A stretch of DNA of 15,524 nt from Clostridiaceae bacterium (GCA_904501895.1 CAJGCX010000030.1:1-15524), one strand, 5' to 3'; shown: positions 6,739 to 14,547, counted from the stretch's first letter. Notes: generated by a model not told the origin, from the sequence alone. Numbers and translations: made by a program.

Positions 6739-7974
6739 AATTTCAAGCTCGATAAGTTAAACAAAACTCAGATTAAATATATTGTTTACTCTCTTGTGGG
6801 CATATTTATTATCAGTTATTTCATTCATCAGGTTGTGCAGATGAATTCTTCACCATATAAAACTGAAATTGCCCTTAATCGTGATATGCAGAGTATTATT
6901 AAAACAGAGGCATTTATTGTCCGTGACGAAACTTACATAACAACTGATAATTCAGGTGGTACTGTTGTTTCAATTGCCGAGGACGGTAAGCGTGTTTCAA
7001 GTGGTGATAATGTTGCTGTTGTATTTCCAAGCTCTGAAAGTGCTGCAACCTATGTGCGTATGAAGGAGCTTGAAAAGGAAATCGAATATTACAGTCAGCT
7101 TAAAAACCGTGTTGGTATCGGTACAAATACACCTGCATCATACAGTAAGCTTATTGATGAGGCTTGTATCGAATTCATAACAACCTCAAGAGAAACTATC
7201 GGTAGTGATTTTGACGAATCTCTTACAGATTTACGAGATGCAATTACAGCACGTCAGTTAGCAGTCGGCACAGAGCTTTCTGTTGATGCAAAGCTTGCTG
7301 AATTACAGGCAGAGCTTATCACCTTAAGTAGTGGTAATGCTGAATATAAAACAATCGCCTCACCAAATTCAGGCTATTATATCGGCAGTGTTGACGGATA
7401 TGAAAAAACAGTTGATTACAATAAGGTTGACTCATTGACCTGCAAGGAAATCGAAACACTTATAAATTCTAAACGACAGGATACTCCGGCAAATGTTATG
7501 GGTAAATTGGTTGACGAATTTGACTGGTATTTCGTCTGCACAGTACCTTATAGCGAGTCGGGTAGCATTGACGTAGGAAAGAGTGTAAAGGTAAATGTGC
7601 CTAATACTGCAGTAGGAACAATTAACTGTACCGTTATGCATAAGGGTGACAGAGAGGATGACAAGGTATCAGTTGTAATCAAATGCAACCTTATGAACAG
7701 AAACCTTGCAAATCTTCGTATTCACGATATTGAAATTATCGTTGATGACTATGTTGGAATTAAAATCAGTAATGATGCTATCCGTGAGGTTGACGGTGAA
7801 AAGGGCGTTTATGTACAGCGTGGCAACCTTATTCAGTTCAGAAAAATAAACATCATTTATTCTGCTGAGGATTATTCCGTTGTTGAATCAGTTGCCGATT
7901 CAGCATATTTACAGCAGTACGATTCAGTTATTACGCAGGGAGTTGATTTATATGATGGAAAAGTCGTATCTTGA
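6736..7974 (+). CDS. HlyD-like membrane-anchored adaptor protein
   Basis: The 412-residue protein has a basic N-terminus (about 1-14), one membrane helix at about 13-31 (IKYIVYSLVGIFIISYFI) and an extracellular remainder. After the helix a biotinyl-lipoyl-like half motif is visible (GGTVVSIAEDGKRVSSGDNV, about 74-93), then a helical segment (about 104-200, KELEKEIEYYSQLKN and AKLAELQAELITL), a second lipoyl-like half (IASPNSGYYIGSVDGYE), and beta-rich domains to the end. This is the layout of HlyD/RND-type adaptor subunits. No ABC transporter or outer-membrane partner is encoded nearby. The start is GTG, overlapping the miaA stop by one base, with AGGAGG at 6721-6726. It overlaps the yggS-like gene by 23 bases and precedes sepF, so a role at the envelope during division is possible but inferred. 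Confidence 0.75.
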   Translation: MNFKLDKLNKTQIKYIVYSLVGIFIISYFIHQVVQMNSSPYKTEIALNRDMQSIIKTEAFIVRDETYITTDNSGGTVVSIAEDGKRVSSGDNVAVVFPSSESAATYVRMKELEKEIEYYSQLKNRVGIGTNTPASYSKLIDEACIEFITTSRETIGSDFDESLTDLRDAITARQLAVGTELSVDAKLAELQAELITLSSGNAEYKTIASPNSGYYIGSVDGYEKTVDYNKVDSLTCKEIETLINSKRQDTPANVMGKLVDEFDWYFVCTVPYSESGSIDVGKSVKVNVPNTAVGTINCTVMHKGDREDDKVSVVIKCNLMNRNLANLRIHDIEIIVDDYVGIKISNDAIREVDGEKGVYVQRGNLIQFRKINIIYSAEDYSVVESVADSAYLQQYDSVITQGVDLYDGKVVS

Positions 7975-8677
7975 TAAACGAAAAGCAGATATTGAATATA
8001 ATCTTGATGTAATCAATGAAAAAATAGGGGAGTGCGCAATTAAAAGCGGACGTAAGCCGGATGACATTAAGCTTATGGCTGTTACAAAAACTGTTGACCC
8101 TATATTTATAAATTATGCACTTGATTACGGTGTAAAGCTTATCGGTGAAAACCGTGTTCAGGAAATGCTTCGTAAAAAGCCTGATTTACACCTTGACGGT
8201 GTTGACAAGCACCTTATTGGCCATCTCCAGACTAATAAGGCAGGGCAGATTGTTGGCGAGGTCGATATGATTCAGTCTGTTGACTCCTTGAAAATCGCAA
8301 AGGAAATCGGAAAGCAATCTGCGAAAAAAGGCGTTGTGACAGATGTTCTCCTTGAAATCAATGTTGGCAATGAGGAAAGCAAGACAGGTTTTTCAAAATC
8401 TGAATTCTTTGAAAATCTTTACGAAATTGCAGAAATTCCCAATATTCAGATAAAAGGTCTTATGACAGTACCTCCAATATGTGAAAATAATGTGGAACTT
8501 TGCAAATTTTTTGAAAATATGTTCAATATCTATGTTGACATAAAGGCAAAAAAGTTAGATAATATTACTATGAATATTCTGTCGATGGGAATGTCGGGAG
8601 ATTATGACAGGGCAATTTTATGTGGCTCAAATCTTGTGAGAATTGGTTCTTCAATTTTTGGTCCGAGAATATATTAA
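7952..8677 (+). CDS. YggS/PLPBP family pyridoxal phosphate-binding protein
   Basis: The 241-residue protein binds pyridoxal 5'-phosphate on a TIM-barrel and is thought to buffer PLP and amino-acid balance, with no known catalysis. Visible motifs are MAVTKTV with the PLP lysine K46, IGENRVQE, HLIGHLQTNK, IQSVDS, INVGNEESKTGF, GLMTVPP, SMGMSGDYDRAI and VRIGSSIFGPR. In Bacillus the equivalent is YlmE, directly upstream of sepF (YlmF), as here. Two ATG codons lie in tandem at 7952 and 7955; CAGGGAG at 7936-7942 fits the first. The reading frame is open upstream but overlaps the HlyD-like gene, so the longer form is not credible. The actual overlap is 23 bases, indicating translational coupling. 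Confidence 0.95.
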   Translation: MMEKSYLDKRKADIEYNLDVINEKIGECAIKSGRKPDDIKLMAVTKTVDPIFINYALDYGVKLIGENRVQEMLRKKPDLHLDGVDKHLIGHLQTNKAGQIVGEVDMIQSVDSLKIAKEIGKQSAKKGVVTDVLLEINVGNEESKTGFSKSEFFENLYEIAEIPNIQIKGLMTVPPICENNVELCKFFENMFNIYVDIKAKKLDNITMNILSMGMSGDYDRAILCGSNLVRIGSSIFGPRIY

Positions 8678-8678
8678 T

Positions 8679-8686
8679 AGGAGGAA
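8679..8686 (+). promoter_or_regulatory. Ribosome binding site for sepF
   Basis: AGGAGGAA, 7 bases before ATG 8694. It begins 2 bases after the preceding stop and decides the sepF start over an upstream in-frame extension inside the yggS-like gene. Confidence 0.8.
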
Positions 8687-8693
8687 TTTTCAA

Positions 8694-9155
8694 ATGAGTT
8701 TTTTAGACAAAATCAAGAATATTGTTAATGTGGATGAGGACGGATACTATCCTGACGACGATGTAGATACAGGTGCTTTTATGGGCGCTGACAATTTTGA
8801 TGACGAGGATAAGGTGCAGAAGCCACAGCGCAGAGTACAGAGAAACTCTGAGGATAAGGTTGTTAATATCCACACTACAGCACAGCTTCAGGTTGTTCTT
8901 GCAAAGCCTGAAAAGTTTGAAGAGGTTCGTGGCATTGCTGATAACCTTAACGAAAAGAGAACAGTTGTTTTAAACCTTGAATCAGTAAGCAAGGATGTTG
9001 CACGTCGTCTTATCGACTTTTTGACAGGTGTTGCTTATGCTAACAACGGTCAGATTAAGCGTGTTGCTAACAGCACATTCATCATCACTCCTTATAACGT
9101 TGATGTAATGGGTGACTTACTTGACGAGCTCGAAAACAACGGTATGTTCTTTTAA
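8694..9155 (+). CDS. sepF: Cell division protein SepF
   Basis: The 153-residue protein links FtsZ filaments to the membrane and shapes the division septum. The N-terminal amphipathic stretch MSFLDKIKNIV is the expected membrane-targeting helix. An acidic, disordered linker (about 13-55, rich in Asp and Glu) follows, then the SepF core (about 56-145) with VVNIHTTAQLQVVLAKP, RTVVLNLE, RRLIDFLTGVAYANNG, and RVANSTFIITPYNVDVMGD. Length is normal. Preceded by the yggS-like gene as in Bacillus (ylmE-ylmF). The next gene, 55 bases downstream, is divIVA; ylmG and ylmH, which usually separate them in Bacillus, are absent. Confidence 0.96.
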   Translation: MSFLDKIKNIVNVDEDGYYPDDDVDTGAFMGADNFDDEDKVQKPQRRVQRNSEDKVVNIHTTAQLQVVLAKPEKFEEVRGIADNLNEKRTVVLNLESVSKDVARRLIDFLTGVAYANNGQIKRVANSTFIITPYNVDVMGDLLDELENNGMFF

Positions 9156-9210
9156 TTAAGAATATTTACAAAATTTAGTATTGCTATTTAGCAGAATGGG
9201 AAGGATATAA

Positions 9211-10197
9211 ATGCTTACACCTGAAAGAATTAAGGAAAGAACATTCCAGACTGCAGGACGTGGTTCATATCGTGCAGAGGATGTTGACGGATTTATGAAC
9301 GAGGTTTCTGCTTCTTATGAGCAGATGTATAGGGAAAATACAGATTTAATCAAGAAAATCAGTATTTTAGCAAAAAAGGTTGAAGAATATCGTGCTGATG
9401 AGGACAGCCTTAAAATGGCACTTCTTAATGCACAGAAGCTTGCTGACAGAATCGTTGCTGAAGCAAAGGAAACTGCTGCAAATGAGGTTGCTTCTGTTAA
9501 GGCAGAAACTGATAAGCTTCGTGCAGATGCTGCATCTGACGCTGCTGCTCTTGAGCTTAATGCAAAGAATGAATCAGAAACACTTCTCACTTCTTCAAAG
9601 AAGGAAGCAGAGGAAATTCTTGCTAATGCAAAGGCAGAGGCTGAAAAAGTAGTTAATGAGGCAAATGCAAAGTCAAAGGAAATCCTTGGCGGAATTAACC
9701 GTAAGGTTACAAAGGAAAGCCTTGTTCTTGAAATGATGCAGAAGGAATCAACAATGTTCAAGCAGAGACTTGTTTCAATGTATAAGGAGCACATTAATCT
9801 TATTAATAAGCTTCCTGAAATTATTGATGAACAGCTTGATGCAGAAGAGGTTGTTATTGAAGAGCCTGTTGAGGTTGCTGCAGAGCCAGTTGTTGAGGAA
9901 AACATTGTTGTAATCGAAGAGCCTGTAGAGGCTGTTGTTGAAGAGGTTGCTGAAGCACCTGTTGTTGAGGAAATTCAGGAGCCTGTTGTTGAAGAAGCTA
10001 AGGAAGAGCCTGTTGTAATTGAAAAGTCAGGCTTCGCTTTCGACATCAACAATATTGATTTCTCTGATGACGACGATGAGTACATTCCTGCACCTTCATC
10101 AAAGTTCGACGACTTAACAGTTAAGGTTGACGATACAGAAGCTGACGATGATAATTTATCATCAATGCCTTTTAAAAACTTCTTTAATAAAAATTAA
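9211..10197 (+). CDS. divIVA: DivIVA-family cell-pole/septum protein with long acidic tail
   Basis: The protein has 328 residues, about twice the length of Bacillus DivIVA. The N-terminal membrane-curvature domain is clear (MLTPERIKERTFQTAGRGSY followed by RAEDVDGFMNEV, residues 1-40). A long alanine/lysine/glutamate-rich coiled coil covers about 45-165 (repeated AEAEK-type heptads). A second helix (about 170-205) leads into a Val/Glu/Pro tail (about 211-273) of repeated EEPV and VVEE units. An acidic stretch with DDDD and a short conserved-looking end, SSMPFKNFFNKN, close the protein. DivIVA sits at negatively curved membrane and recruits division or pole proteins. The ribosome site is GGGAAGGA just before ATG 9211. 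The gap to sepF is 55 bases and to lspA 18. Function of the tail is unknown. Confidence 0.92.
   Translation: MLTPERIKERTFQTAGRGSYRAEDVDGFMNEVSASYEQMYRENTDLIKKISILAKKVEEYRADEDSLKMALLNAQKLADRIVAEAKETAANEVASVKAETDKLRADAASDAAALELNAKNESETLLTSSKKEAEEILANAKAEAEKVVNEANAKSKEILGGINRKVTKESLVLEMMQKESTMFKQRLVSMYKEHINLINKLPEIIDEQLDAEEVVIEEPVEVAAEPVVEENIVVIEEPVEAVVEEVAEAPVVEEIQEPVVEEAKEEPVVIEKSGFAFDINNIDFSDDDDEYIPAPSSKFDDLTVKVDDTEADDDNLSSMPFKNFFNKN
9841..10029 (+). repeat. Imperfect coding repeat: EEPV/VVEE units in divIVA
   Basis: The DNA repeats GAAGAGCCTGTTG-like blocks (near 9859, 9916 and 10003, with GAGCCTGTTGTTGAAGAAG near 9980), encoding a low-complexity Glu/Val/Pro tail. Such a repeat can gain or lose units by slippage. 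Confidence 0.6.
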
Positions 10198-10215
10198 AAC
10201 AGACGAGGTATTTTA

Positions 10216-10701
10216 ATGCTCCAAGTAATTACATTAATAATCGTTGCCCTTTTGGTGGCGGTTGACCAGCTTATAAAATTACTTGTTATTGAACATCTCG
10301 AGCCGATAGGCAGCCTTCCTTTGATAGACGACATTATTCGATTGAAATATGCCGAAAATACAGGGGCTGCTTTTGGTTCTTTTAGTGAAAAAACATCTTT
10401 TTTATCAGTATTCACTCTTATTCTTATTGTTGCAGGAATTGCATATCTCTTTTTGAAAAAGCGTAAAGTGGACTTTGAATATGTGTGCATTACATTGATT
10501 GTTGCAGGAGGCTTAGGAAACCTTATTGACCGTGTTTTCCGTGGCTTTGTGGTCGATTACATTGAACCGCTTTTTATTGACTTTGCAATTTTCAATTTTG
10601 CTGATATTCTCGTTACCTGCAGTTGTATTGCCTATGCAATATGGATGTTTTATGACGTTTACAGAGACTGTAAAAAAGAAAAAGGAAATAATCATGAGTG
10701 A
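10216..10701 (+). CDS. lspA: Signal peptidase II (lipoprotein signal peptidase)
   Basis: The 161-residue integral membrane aspartyl protease cleaves the signal peptide of lipidated prolipoproteins. Four membrane helices are visible at about 2-22, 61-80, 88-101 and 128-147. Conserved blocks include VDQLIK, ENTGAAFG (47-54), GGLGNLIDRV (98-107), VVDYI with catalytic D114, and FNFADI with catalytic D130. Length is typical. The start ATG 10216 follows CGAGG. It overlaps the next gene by 8 bases, which is the common lspA-rluD arrangement in Firmicutes. The C-terminal end is Lys-rich and cytoplasmic. Confidence 0.97.
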   Translation: MLQVITLIIVALLVAVDQLIKLLVIEHLEPIGSLPLIDDIIRLKYAENTGAAFGSFSEKTSFLSVFTLILIVAGIAYLFLKKRKVDFEYVCITLIVAGGLGNLIDRVFRGFVVDYIEPLFIDFAIFNFADILVTCSCIAYAIWMFYDVYRDCKKEKGNNHE

Positions 10702-11623
10702 AGTTATAATTGATGTCCCACAGGAGCTTGAAGGGGAGAGGATAGATAAATTTTTATCAATTCTCGTTGAAAGCACTTCAAGAAATGCTATTCAGAAGCT
10801 TATTGAAAGCGAAAAGGTTCTCGTTAACGGACAGCCTGTAAATAAAAAATATAAGGTCAGTGCCGATGATGAAATCACAATGCTTCCCGGCGATTTAAAG
10901 CCTCTTGACGCTGAGCCTGAGGATATTCCTCTTGATATTGTGTATGAGGATGAGCATCTCCTTGTTGTGAATAAGCCAAGAGGAATGGTTGTACATCCTG
11001 CTCCGGGAAATTACAGCGGAACATTAGTAAACGCTCTTCTCTATCACTGTAAGGACTCTCTGTCAGGAATAAACGGAATTTTACGTCCGGGAATTGTACA
11101 CAGAATTGATAAGGATACAAGTGGTCTGCTCATAGTTGCTAAAAATGATAAGGCTCATATAGGTCTTGCAGAGCAGATTAAGGAGCATAGCTTTACACGT
11201 GAGTATAACGCTGTAATCGTTGGTCATTTGAAGGAAAACGAAGGAACAGTAAATGCTCCAATCGGCAGAAATCCTAAGGACAGAAAGAAAATGTGCGTAA
11301 CAATGCAGAATTCTAAAAATGCAGTTACTCATTATAAAACCATTGAGGATTATGAGGGCTATTCTCATATTTCCTTAAAGCTTGAAACAGGTCGAACACA
11401 TCAGATTCGTGTTCATATGGCACATCTCGGTCATCCTGTGGCAGGTGATTTGGTTTACGGAAACGATAAAAAAAGCGCTTACCTTAACGGTCAGTGCTTA
11501 CATGCAATAAAAATCGGTTTTATTCATCCGATTACGGAAGAATATCTCGAATTTACATCGGATTTACCCGATTATTTTAAAGAGTTTTTAAGAAAACTTA
11601 ACCACACCTCAGGAGGTGTTTAA
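10694..11623 (+). CDS. RluA/RluD-family 23S rRNA pseudouridine synthase
   Basis: The 309-residue enzyme isomerises uridines, most likely in 23S rRNA. An S4 RNA-binding domain covers about residues 12-75 (RIDKFLSILVE, IQKLIESEKVLVNGQPVNKK). The catalytic domain follows, with VVNKPRGMVVHPAPG, GIVHRIDKDTSGLL (catalytic D139, first Asp of the motif) and GRTHQIRVHMAHLGHPVAGD near the end. This is the product called YlyB in Bacillus, next to lspA there too. Start ATG 10694 lies inside lspA, with AGGA at 10683-10686; the frame is open further upstream but overlaps lspA completely there. The precise target uridine cannot be read from the sequence, so a specific rlu letter is not given. Confidence 0.95.
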   Translation: MSEVIIDVPQELEGERIDKFLSILVESTSRNAIQKLIESEKVLVNGQPVNKKYKVSADDEITMLPGDLKPLDAEPEDIPLDIVYEDEHLLVVNKPRGMVVHPAPGNYSGTLVNALLYHCKDSLSGINGILRPGIVHRIDKDTSGLLIVAKNDKAHIGLAEQIKEHSFTREYNAVIVGHLKENEGTVNAPIGRNPKDRKKMCVTMQNSKNAVTHYKTIEDYEGYSHISLKLETGRTHQIRVHMAHLGHPVAGDLVYGNDKKSAYLNGQCLHAIKIGFIHPITEEYLEFTSDLPDYFKEFLRKLNHTSGGV

Positions 11624-11624
11624 A

Positions 11625-12452
11625 ATGGGAAATAAGGATTTGTCAAATTGGCTTGTTGTATCCGATATTGACGGTACTCTTAACAACAAATTCAGACAGT
11701 TACCAAAAAGAAATTATGAAGCAATCTGCAAATTCGTAAATGAATGTAACGGTCACTTTACATTGGCTTCCGGCAGAAATGTTCAGTCAATGCGAAAGCA
11801 CTATGAACGCTTGCCTATTGCAGGTACTCCTGCAGTTGTTCTTAACGGTGCAGGTGTTTATGACTATGCACAGGAAAAAATGCTTTACTTTGATGCAATT
11901 AACGACCACGCTATGGATTTGGTTTTTGAAATTTATAAGAGATTTCCAATGGTTGAGGTTGAGATTTTAACTGATAAAATGATTTACACTCTTAATTCAA
12001 AAATCTTCGCAAAGGTAATGGTTAGAGCTGATAAATTGCATTATAAAAACTGTAAGCACCCTGATGAAATTCCAAGAGAAAATTGGGGTAAGGTAATTTT
12101 TCTCGGTATGCCTGATTTGATTATGAGAATCAGAAAATATGTTGATACATTGACTGATACAAGAGCTAATTTTATGTCAAGCTCAATTTCATCATTTGAA
12201 ATGCTTAACGAGGGCGTACATAAAGGCACAGCACTTATGAAAATCGCTGATATGTATGGCATTGAGCATAGCCATACAGCTGCAATCGGTGACTATTTCA
12301 ACGATTACGATATGCTCAAAACAGTAGGACTCCCTGCATGCTGTGGACAAGCACCAAAGGCAATGCACGAAATCGCAAAATTCCATGCGTGTCATTGTAA
12401 TGGCGGTGCAGTCGCAGACTTGCTTTATTATATTATAGATAAGGAGAAATAA
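11625..12452 (+). CDS. Cof-type HAD-superfamily phosphatase
   Basis: The 275-residue cytoplasmic hydrolase belongs to the HAD IIB (Cof) group. Motif I is SDIDGTL with nucleophile D14 and acid/base D16; motif II is the Ser in LASGRN; motif III is K200 (in HKGTAL); motif IV is IGDYFNDYDML with D223 and D227. The cap domain lies between motifs II and III. Cof proteins dephosphorylate sugar phosphates, flavin or PLP-type substrates, and the real substrate cannot be told. The next genes encode transketolase, so a sugar-phosphate substrate is possible but inferred. Start ATG 11625 is one base after the preceding stop, with AGGAGGTG at 11611-11618 inside the end of the pseudouridine synthase gene; an upstream in-frame start is not supported. 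Confidence 0.93.
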   Translation: MGNKDLSNWLVVSDIDGTLNNKFRQLPKRNYEAICKFVNECNGHFTLASGRNVQSMRKHYERLPIAGTPAVVLNGAGVYDYAQEKMLYFDAINDHAMDLVFEIYKRFPMVEVEILTDKMIYTLNSKIFAKVMVRADKLHYKNCKHPDEIPRENWGKVIFLGMPDLIMRIRKYVDTLTDTRANFMSSSISSFEMLNEGVHKGTALMKIADMYGIEHSHTAAIGDYFNDYDMLKTVGLPACCGQAPKAMHEIAKFHACHCNGGAVADLLYYIIDKEK

Positions 12453-12457
12453 TTATT

Positions 12458-13306
12458 ATGAATAATTCACTCAAACACGAATTAGAATTATTTGCCGTAA
12501 AAGAAAGAATGTTAATTCTTGAAGGCATTTTCAACGCAAAGGCTGGTCATCCGGGTGGCTCACTTTCAATCGCTGAGCTTATGGCATATCTCTATAACGT
12601 AGAGATGAAGGTTGACCCTGCAAATCCAAAGTGGGATGACAGAGACCGTTTTGTACTTTCAAAGGGTCATGCTGCACCTGCTCTTTATGCAACACTTGCA
12701 CTTAAGGGCTTTTTCCCAACAGAGGACATCAAAACACTCCGTAAGGCAGATTCTTACCTTCAGGGACACCCAAGTATGAAGTGCGTTCCTGGTGTTGATA
12801 TGAGTACAGGCTCATTAGGACAGGGTATCTCAACAGCAGTCGGTATGGCTCTTGCTGCAAAGTATGATAAAAAAGATACAAGAGTTTATACAATTCTTGG
12901 TGACGGTGAAATTGAAGAAGGTCAGGTTTGGGAAGCAGCAATGTTTGCTAATGCAAAGAAACTTGATAATCTCGTAGTAATCGTTGATAATAATAATCTT
13001 CAGATTGACGGTAGCATTGAAGAGGTTAACTCTCCATATCCAATTCCAGAAAAGTTTATTGCATTTGGCTTCAACACAATCGAAATCGACGGTAATAACC
13101 TTGACGAAATTGAAGAAGCATTTAATAATGCAAAGGAAACAAAGGGTGTACCTACTGCAATTATTGCAAAGACAGTTAAGGGTAAGGGCGTTTCTTATAT
13201 GGAAAATCAGGTTAACTGGCACGGTGCAGCACCTAATGAAGAGCTTTATAATCAGGCAGTAGTTGAGCTTACTGCAAAACTTAACGAATTGGAGGCAGCA
13301 AAATGA
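12458..13306 (+). CDS. Transketolase, N-terminal (thiamine diphosphate) subunit
   Basis: This is the 282-residue first half of a split transketolase of the non-oxidative pentose phosphate pathway, moving two-carbon ketol units between sugar phosphates. Visible residues include the thiamine diphosphate-contacting AGHPGGSLS (H31), SKGHAAPALYA (H71), GSLGQG, and the binding motif GDGEIEEGQVWEA (148-160) with NNN at 178-180. The ribosome site AAGGAGA (12441-12447) lies ten bases before ATG 12458, and the gap to the HAD gene is 5 bases. Two-gene transketolases are common in Clostridia and Bacteroides. Its active site needs the partner encoded by the next gene. Confidence 0.96.
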   Translation: MNNSLKHELELFAVKERMLILEGIFNAKAGHPGGSLSIAELMAYLYNVEMKVDPANPKWDDRDRFVLSKGHAAPALYATLALKGFFPTEDIKTLRKADSYLQGHPSMKCVPGVDMSTGSLGQGISTAVGMALAAKYDKKDTRVYTILGDGEIEEGQVWEAAMFANAKKLDNLVVIVDNNNLQIDGSIEEVNSPYPIPEKFIAFGFNTIEIDGNNLDEIEEAFNNAKETKGVPTAIIAKTVKGKGVSYMENQVNWHGAAPNEELYNQAVVELTAKLNELEAAK

Positions 13307-14250
13307 GTGAAGTAATCAAAACAGCAACAAGAGATGCTTATGGTAAAGCACTTGTTGAATTAGGAAATACAGACGCTAAAATTCTTGTTCTTGATGCAGA
13401 CCTTGCTGCTGCTACAAAGACAGGAATGTTCAAAAAGGAGCATCCTGAAAAGTTTATCGACTGTGGTATCGCAGAAGGTAATATGATGGGTATTGCTGCT
13501 GGTCTTGCAGCATCAGGATATACAGTATTTGCATCATCTTTTGCAATGTTTGCAGCAGGTCGTGCATTTGAGCAGGTAAGAAACTCAATCGGTTATCCTC
13601 ATCTTAACGTTAAAATCGGCGCAACTCACGCAGGTATCTCTGTTGGTGAAGACGGTGCAAGCCATCAGTGTTGTGAGGATATCGGTCTTATGAGAACAAT
13701 CCCAGGTATGGTTATTCTTAACCCTGCTGATGATGTTGAAGCAAGACTTTGTGTTATGGCTGCAGCAGAGCACGACGGTCCTGTTTATATGCGATTCGGT
13801 CGTCTTGCAGTGCCAAGAGTGTTTGACGAAAACTATAAGTTCGAAATCGGTAAGGGCACAGTCCTTAAGGAAGGTGATGATGTAACAATCATCGCAACAG
13901 GTCTTATGGTTAACGAAGCACTTATGGCTTATGAAGAGCTTAAGGCAGAGGGAATCAATGCGAGAGTTGTTAATATGGCAACAATCAAGCCTATCGACCG
14001 TGACCTTGTAATCGAAAGTGCAAAGAAAACAGGCGTTATCGTAACTGCAGAAGAGCACAATGTTATCGGTGGTCTTGGCTCAGCAGTAGCAGAGGTTGTT
14101 TGCGAAACAGCTCCTGTTCCTGTACTTCGTGTTGGTGTTGAGGACACATTCGGTAAATCAGGTCCTGCAGTACAGCTTCTCCATGAGTTCGGACTCGACG
14201 CTGCAAACATCGTTGCAAAGTGCAAACAAGCAGTAGCACTTAAGAAATAA
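13303..14250 (+). CDS. Transketolase, C-terminal (pyrimidine-binding) subunit
   Basis: The 315-residue partner of the preceding protein contributes the pyrimidine-binding domain and the C-terminal domain. The glutamate that activates thiamine diphosphate is E58 in DCGIAEGNMMGIAAGLA. Further family blocks are SSFAMFAAGRAFEQVRNSI, GATHAGISVGEDGASHQCCEDIGLMR and, in the C-terminal domain, the region ending TAEEHNVIGGLGSAVAE. The start overlaps the previous stop as ATGA, with GGAGG at 13291-13295, so the two halves should be made in balanced amounts. A terminator-like hairpin follows within 10 bases of the stop. Confidence 0.96.
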   Translation: MSEVIKTATRDAYGKALVELGNTDAKILVLDADLAAATKTGMFKKEHPEKFIDCGIAEGNMMGIAAGLAASGYTVFASSFAMFAAGRAFEQVRNSIGYPHLNVKIGATHAGISVGEDGASHQCCEDIGLMRTIPGMVILNPADDVEARLCVMAAAEHDGPVYMRFGRLAVPRVFDENYKFEIGKGTVLKEGDDVTIIATGLMVNEALMAYEELKAEGINARVVNMATIKPIDRDLVIESAKKTGVIVTAEEHNVIGGLGSAVAEVVCETAPVPVLRVGVEDTFGKSGPAVQLLHEFGLDAANIVAKCKQAVALKK

Positions 14251-14257
14251 ATAATAT

Positions 14258-14289
14258 AAGGGACGATGTCACATCGCCCCTTATTTTTA
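14258..14289 (+). terminator. Intrinsic terminator after transketolase genes
   Basis: AAGGGACGATG (14258-14268), loop TCA, CATCGCCCCTT (14272-14282), with one internal mismatch and two more A-T pairs at the base, followed by TTATTTTTAT. It begins 8 bases after the stop. Its stem (GGACGATG...CATCGCCCC) resembles the hairpin repeats elsewhere in this window, so it may derive from one. Confidence 0.7.
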
Positions 14290-14339
14290 TGCTATATTCA
14301 AATTTTAATTTATCGGTGTGTTAATGGATGCCTGTTCTC

Positions 14340-14450
14340 GGCTCCCCTTGTCAGGGTGCGGGTCTCCGGTGGAGACCTCTGCGAAGCAGAAGCACCGACC
14401 GAACCGGCAGGTGAGACTTAGCTGTCTGCGAAGCAGACTGAGGGGTAGTC
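14340..14450. repeat. Palindrome-rich island, first block
   Basis: Non-coding. It starts with GGCTCCCCTTGTCAGGG and ends with CTGAGGGGTAGTCAG, which can pair in part. Nested within are GGTCTCC/GGAGACC (14361-14377), TCTGC-GAA-GCAGA (14378-14390) and GTCTGC-GAA-GCAGAC (14424-14438). The same GAA-looped stem occurs twice. This looks like a complex interspersed repeat rather than a gene. A short reading frame runs across the island (14318-14587) but has low-complexity, non-protein-like composition. Confidence 0.65.
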
Positions 14451-14480
14451 AGTTCATCGATAAACTATCTCTTCCTCCGT

Positions 14481-14521
14481 CATTTTCTTACGAAAATGCC
14501 ACCTCCCTCGTCAGAGGGAGG
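14481..14521. repeat. Palindrome-rich island, second block
   Basis: Two perfect stems in a row: CATTTTC (14481-14487), TTAC, GAAAATG (14492-14498); and CCTCCCTC (14502-14509), GTCA, GAGGGAGG (14514-14521). An arm of the second is found again, inverted, at 3452-3462. Confidence 0.65.
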
Positions 14522-14547
14522 CATTATAATTGCAACGCAGTTCCTTC

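Noticed and set aside
7880..7951. N-terminal extension of the YggS-like protein
   Set aside because: It overlaps coding sequence of the HlyD-like gene, and the family normally starts close to the residues encoded from 7952.
9165..9193. Possible promoter in the sepF-divIVA gap (TTTACA upstream)
   Set aside because: No acceptable -10 is found at 16-18 bases spacing; the gap is too AT-rich for a weak match to mean anything.
9315..9905. A 196-residue open frame on the - strand, opposite divIVA
   Set aside because: Its Ser/Ala/Phe-rich composition is what the reverse strand of a Glu/Ala/Lys coiled-coil gene gives. It has no recognisable domain, and the + strand frame is clearly DivIVA.
10526..10693. 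N-terminal extension of the pseudouridine synthase
   Set aside because: It lies wholly within lspA in another frame. The S4 domain begins just after ATG 10694, which has a ribosome site.
13585..14058. A 157-residue - strand frame opposite the transketolase C-terminal gene
   Set aside because: It is rich in Cys, His and Asn as expected for the reverse of a conserved gene, and has no domain or ribosome site.
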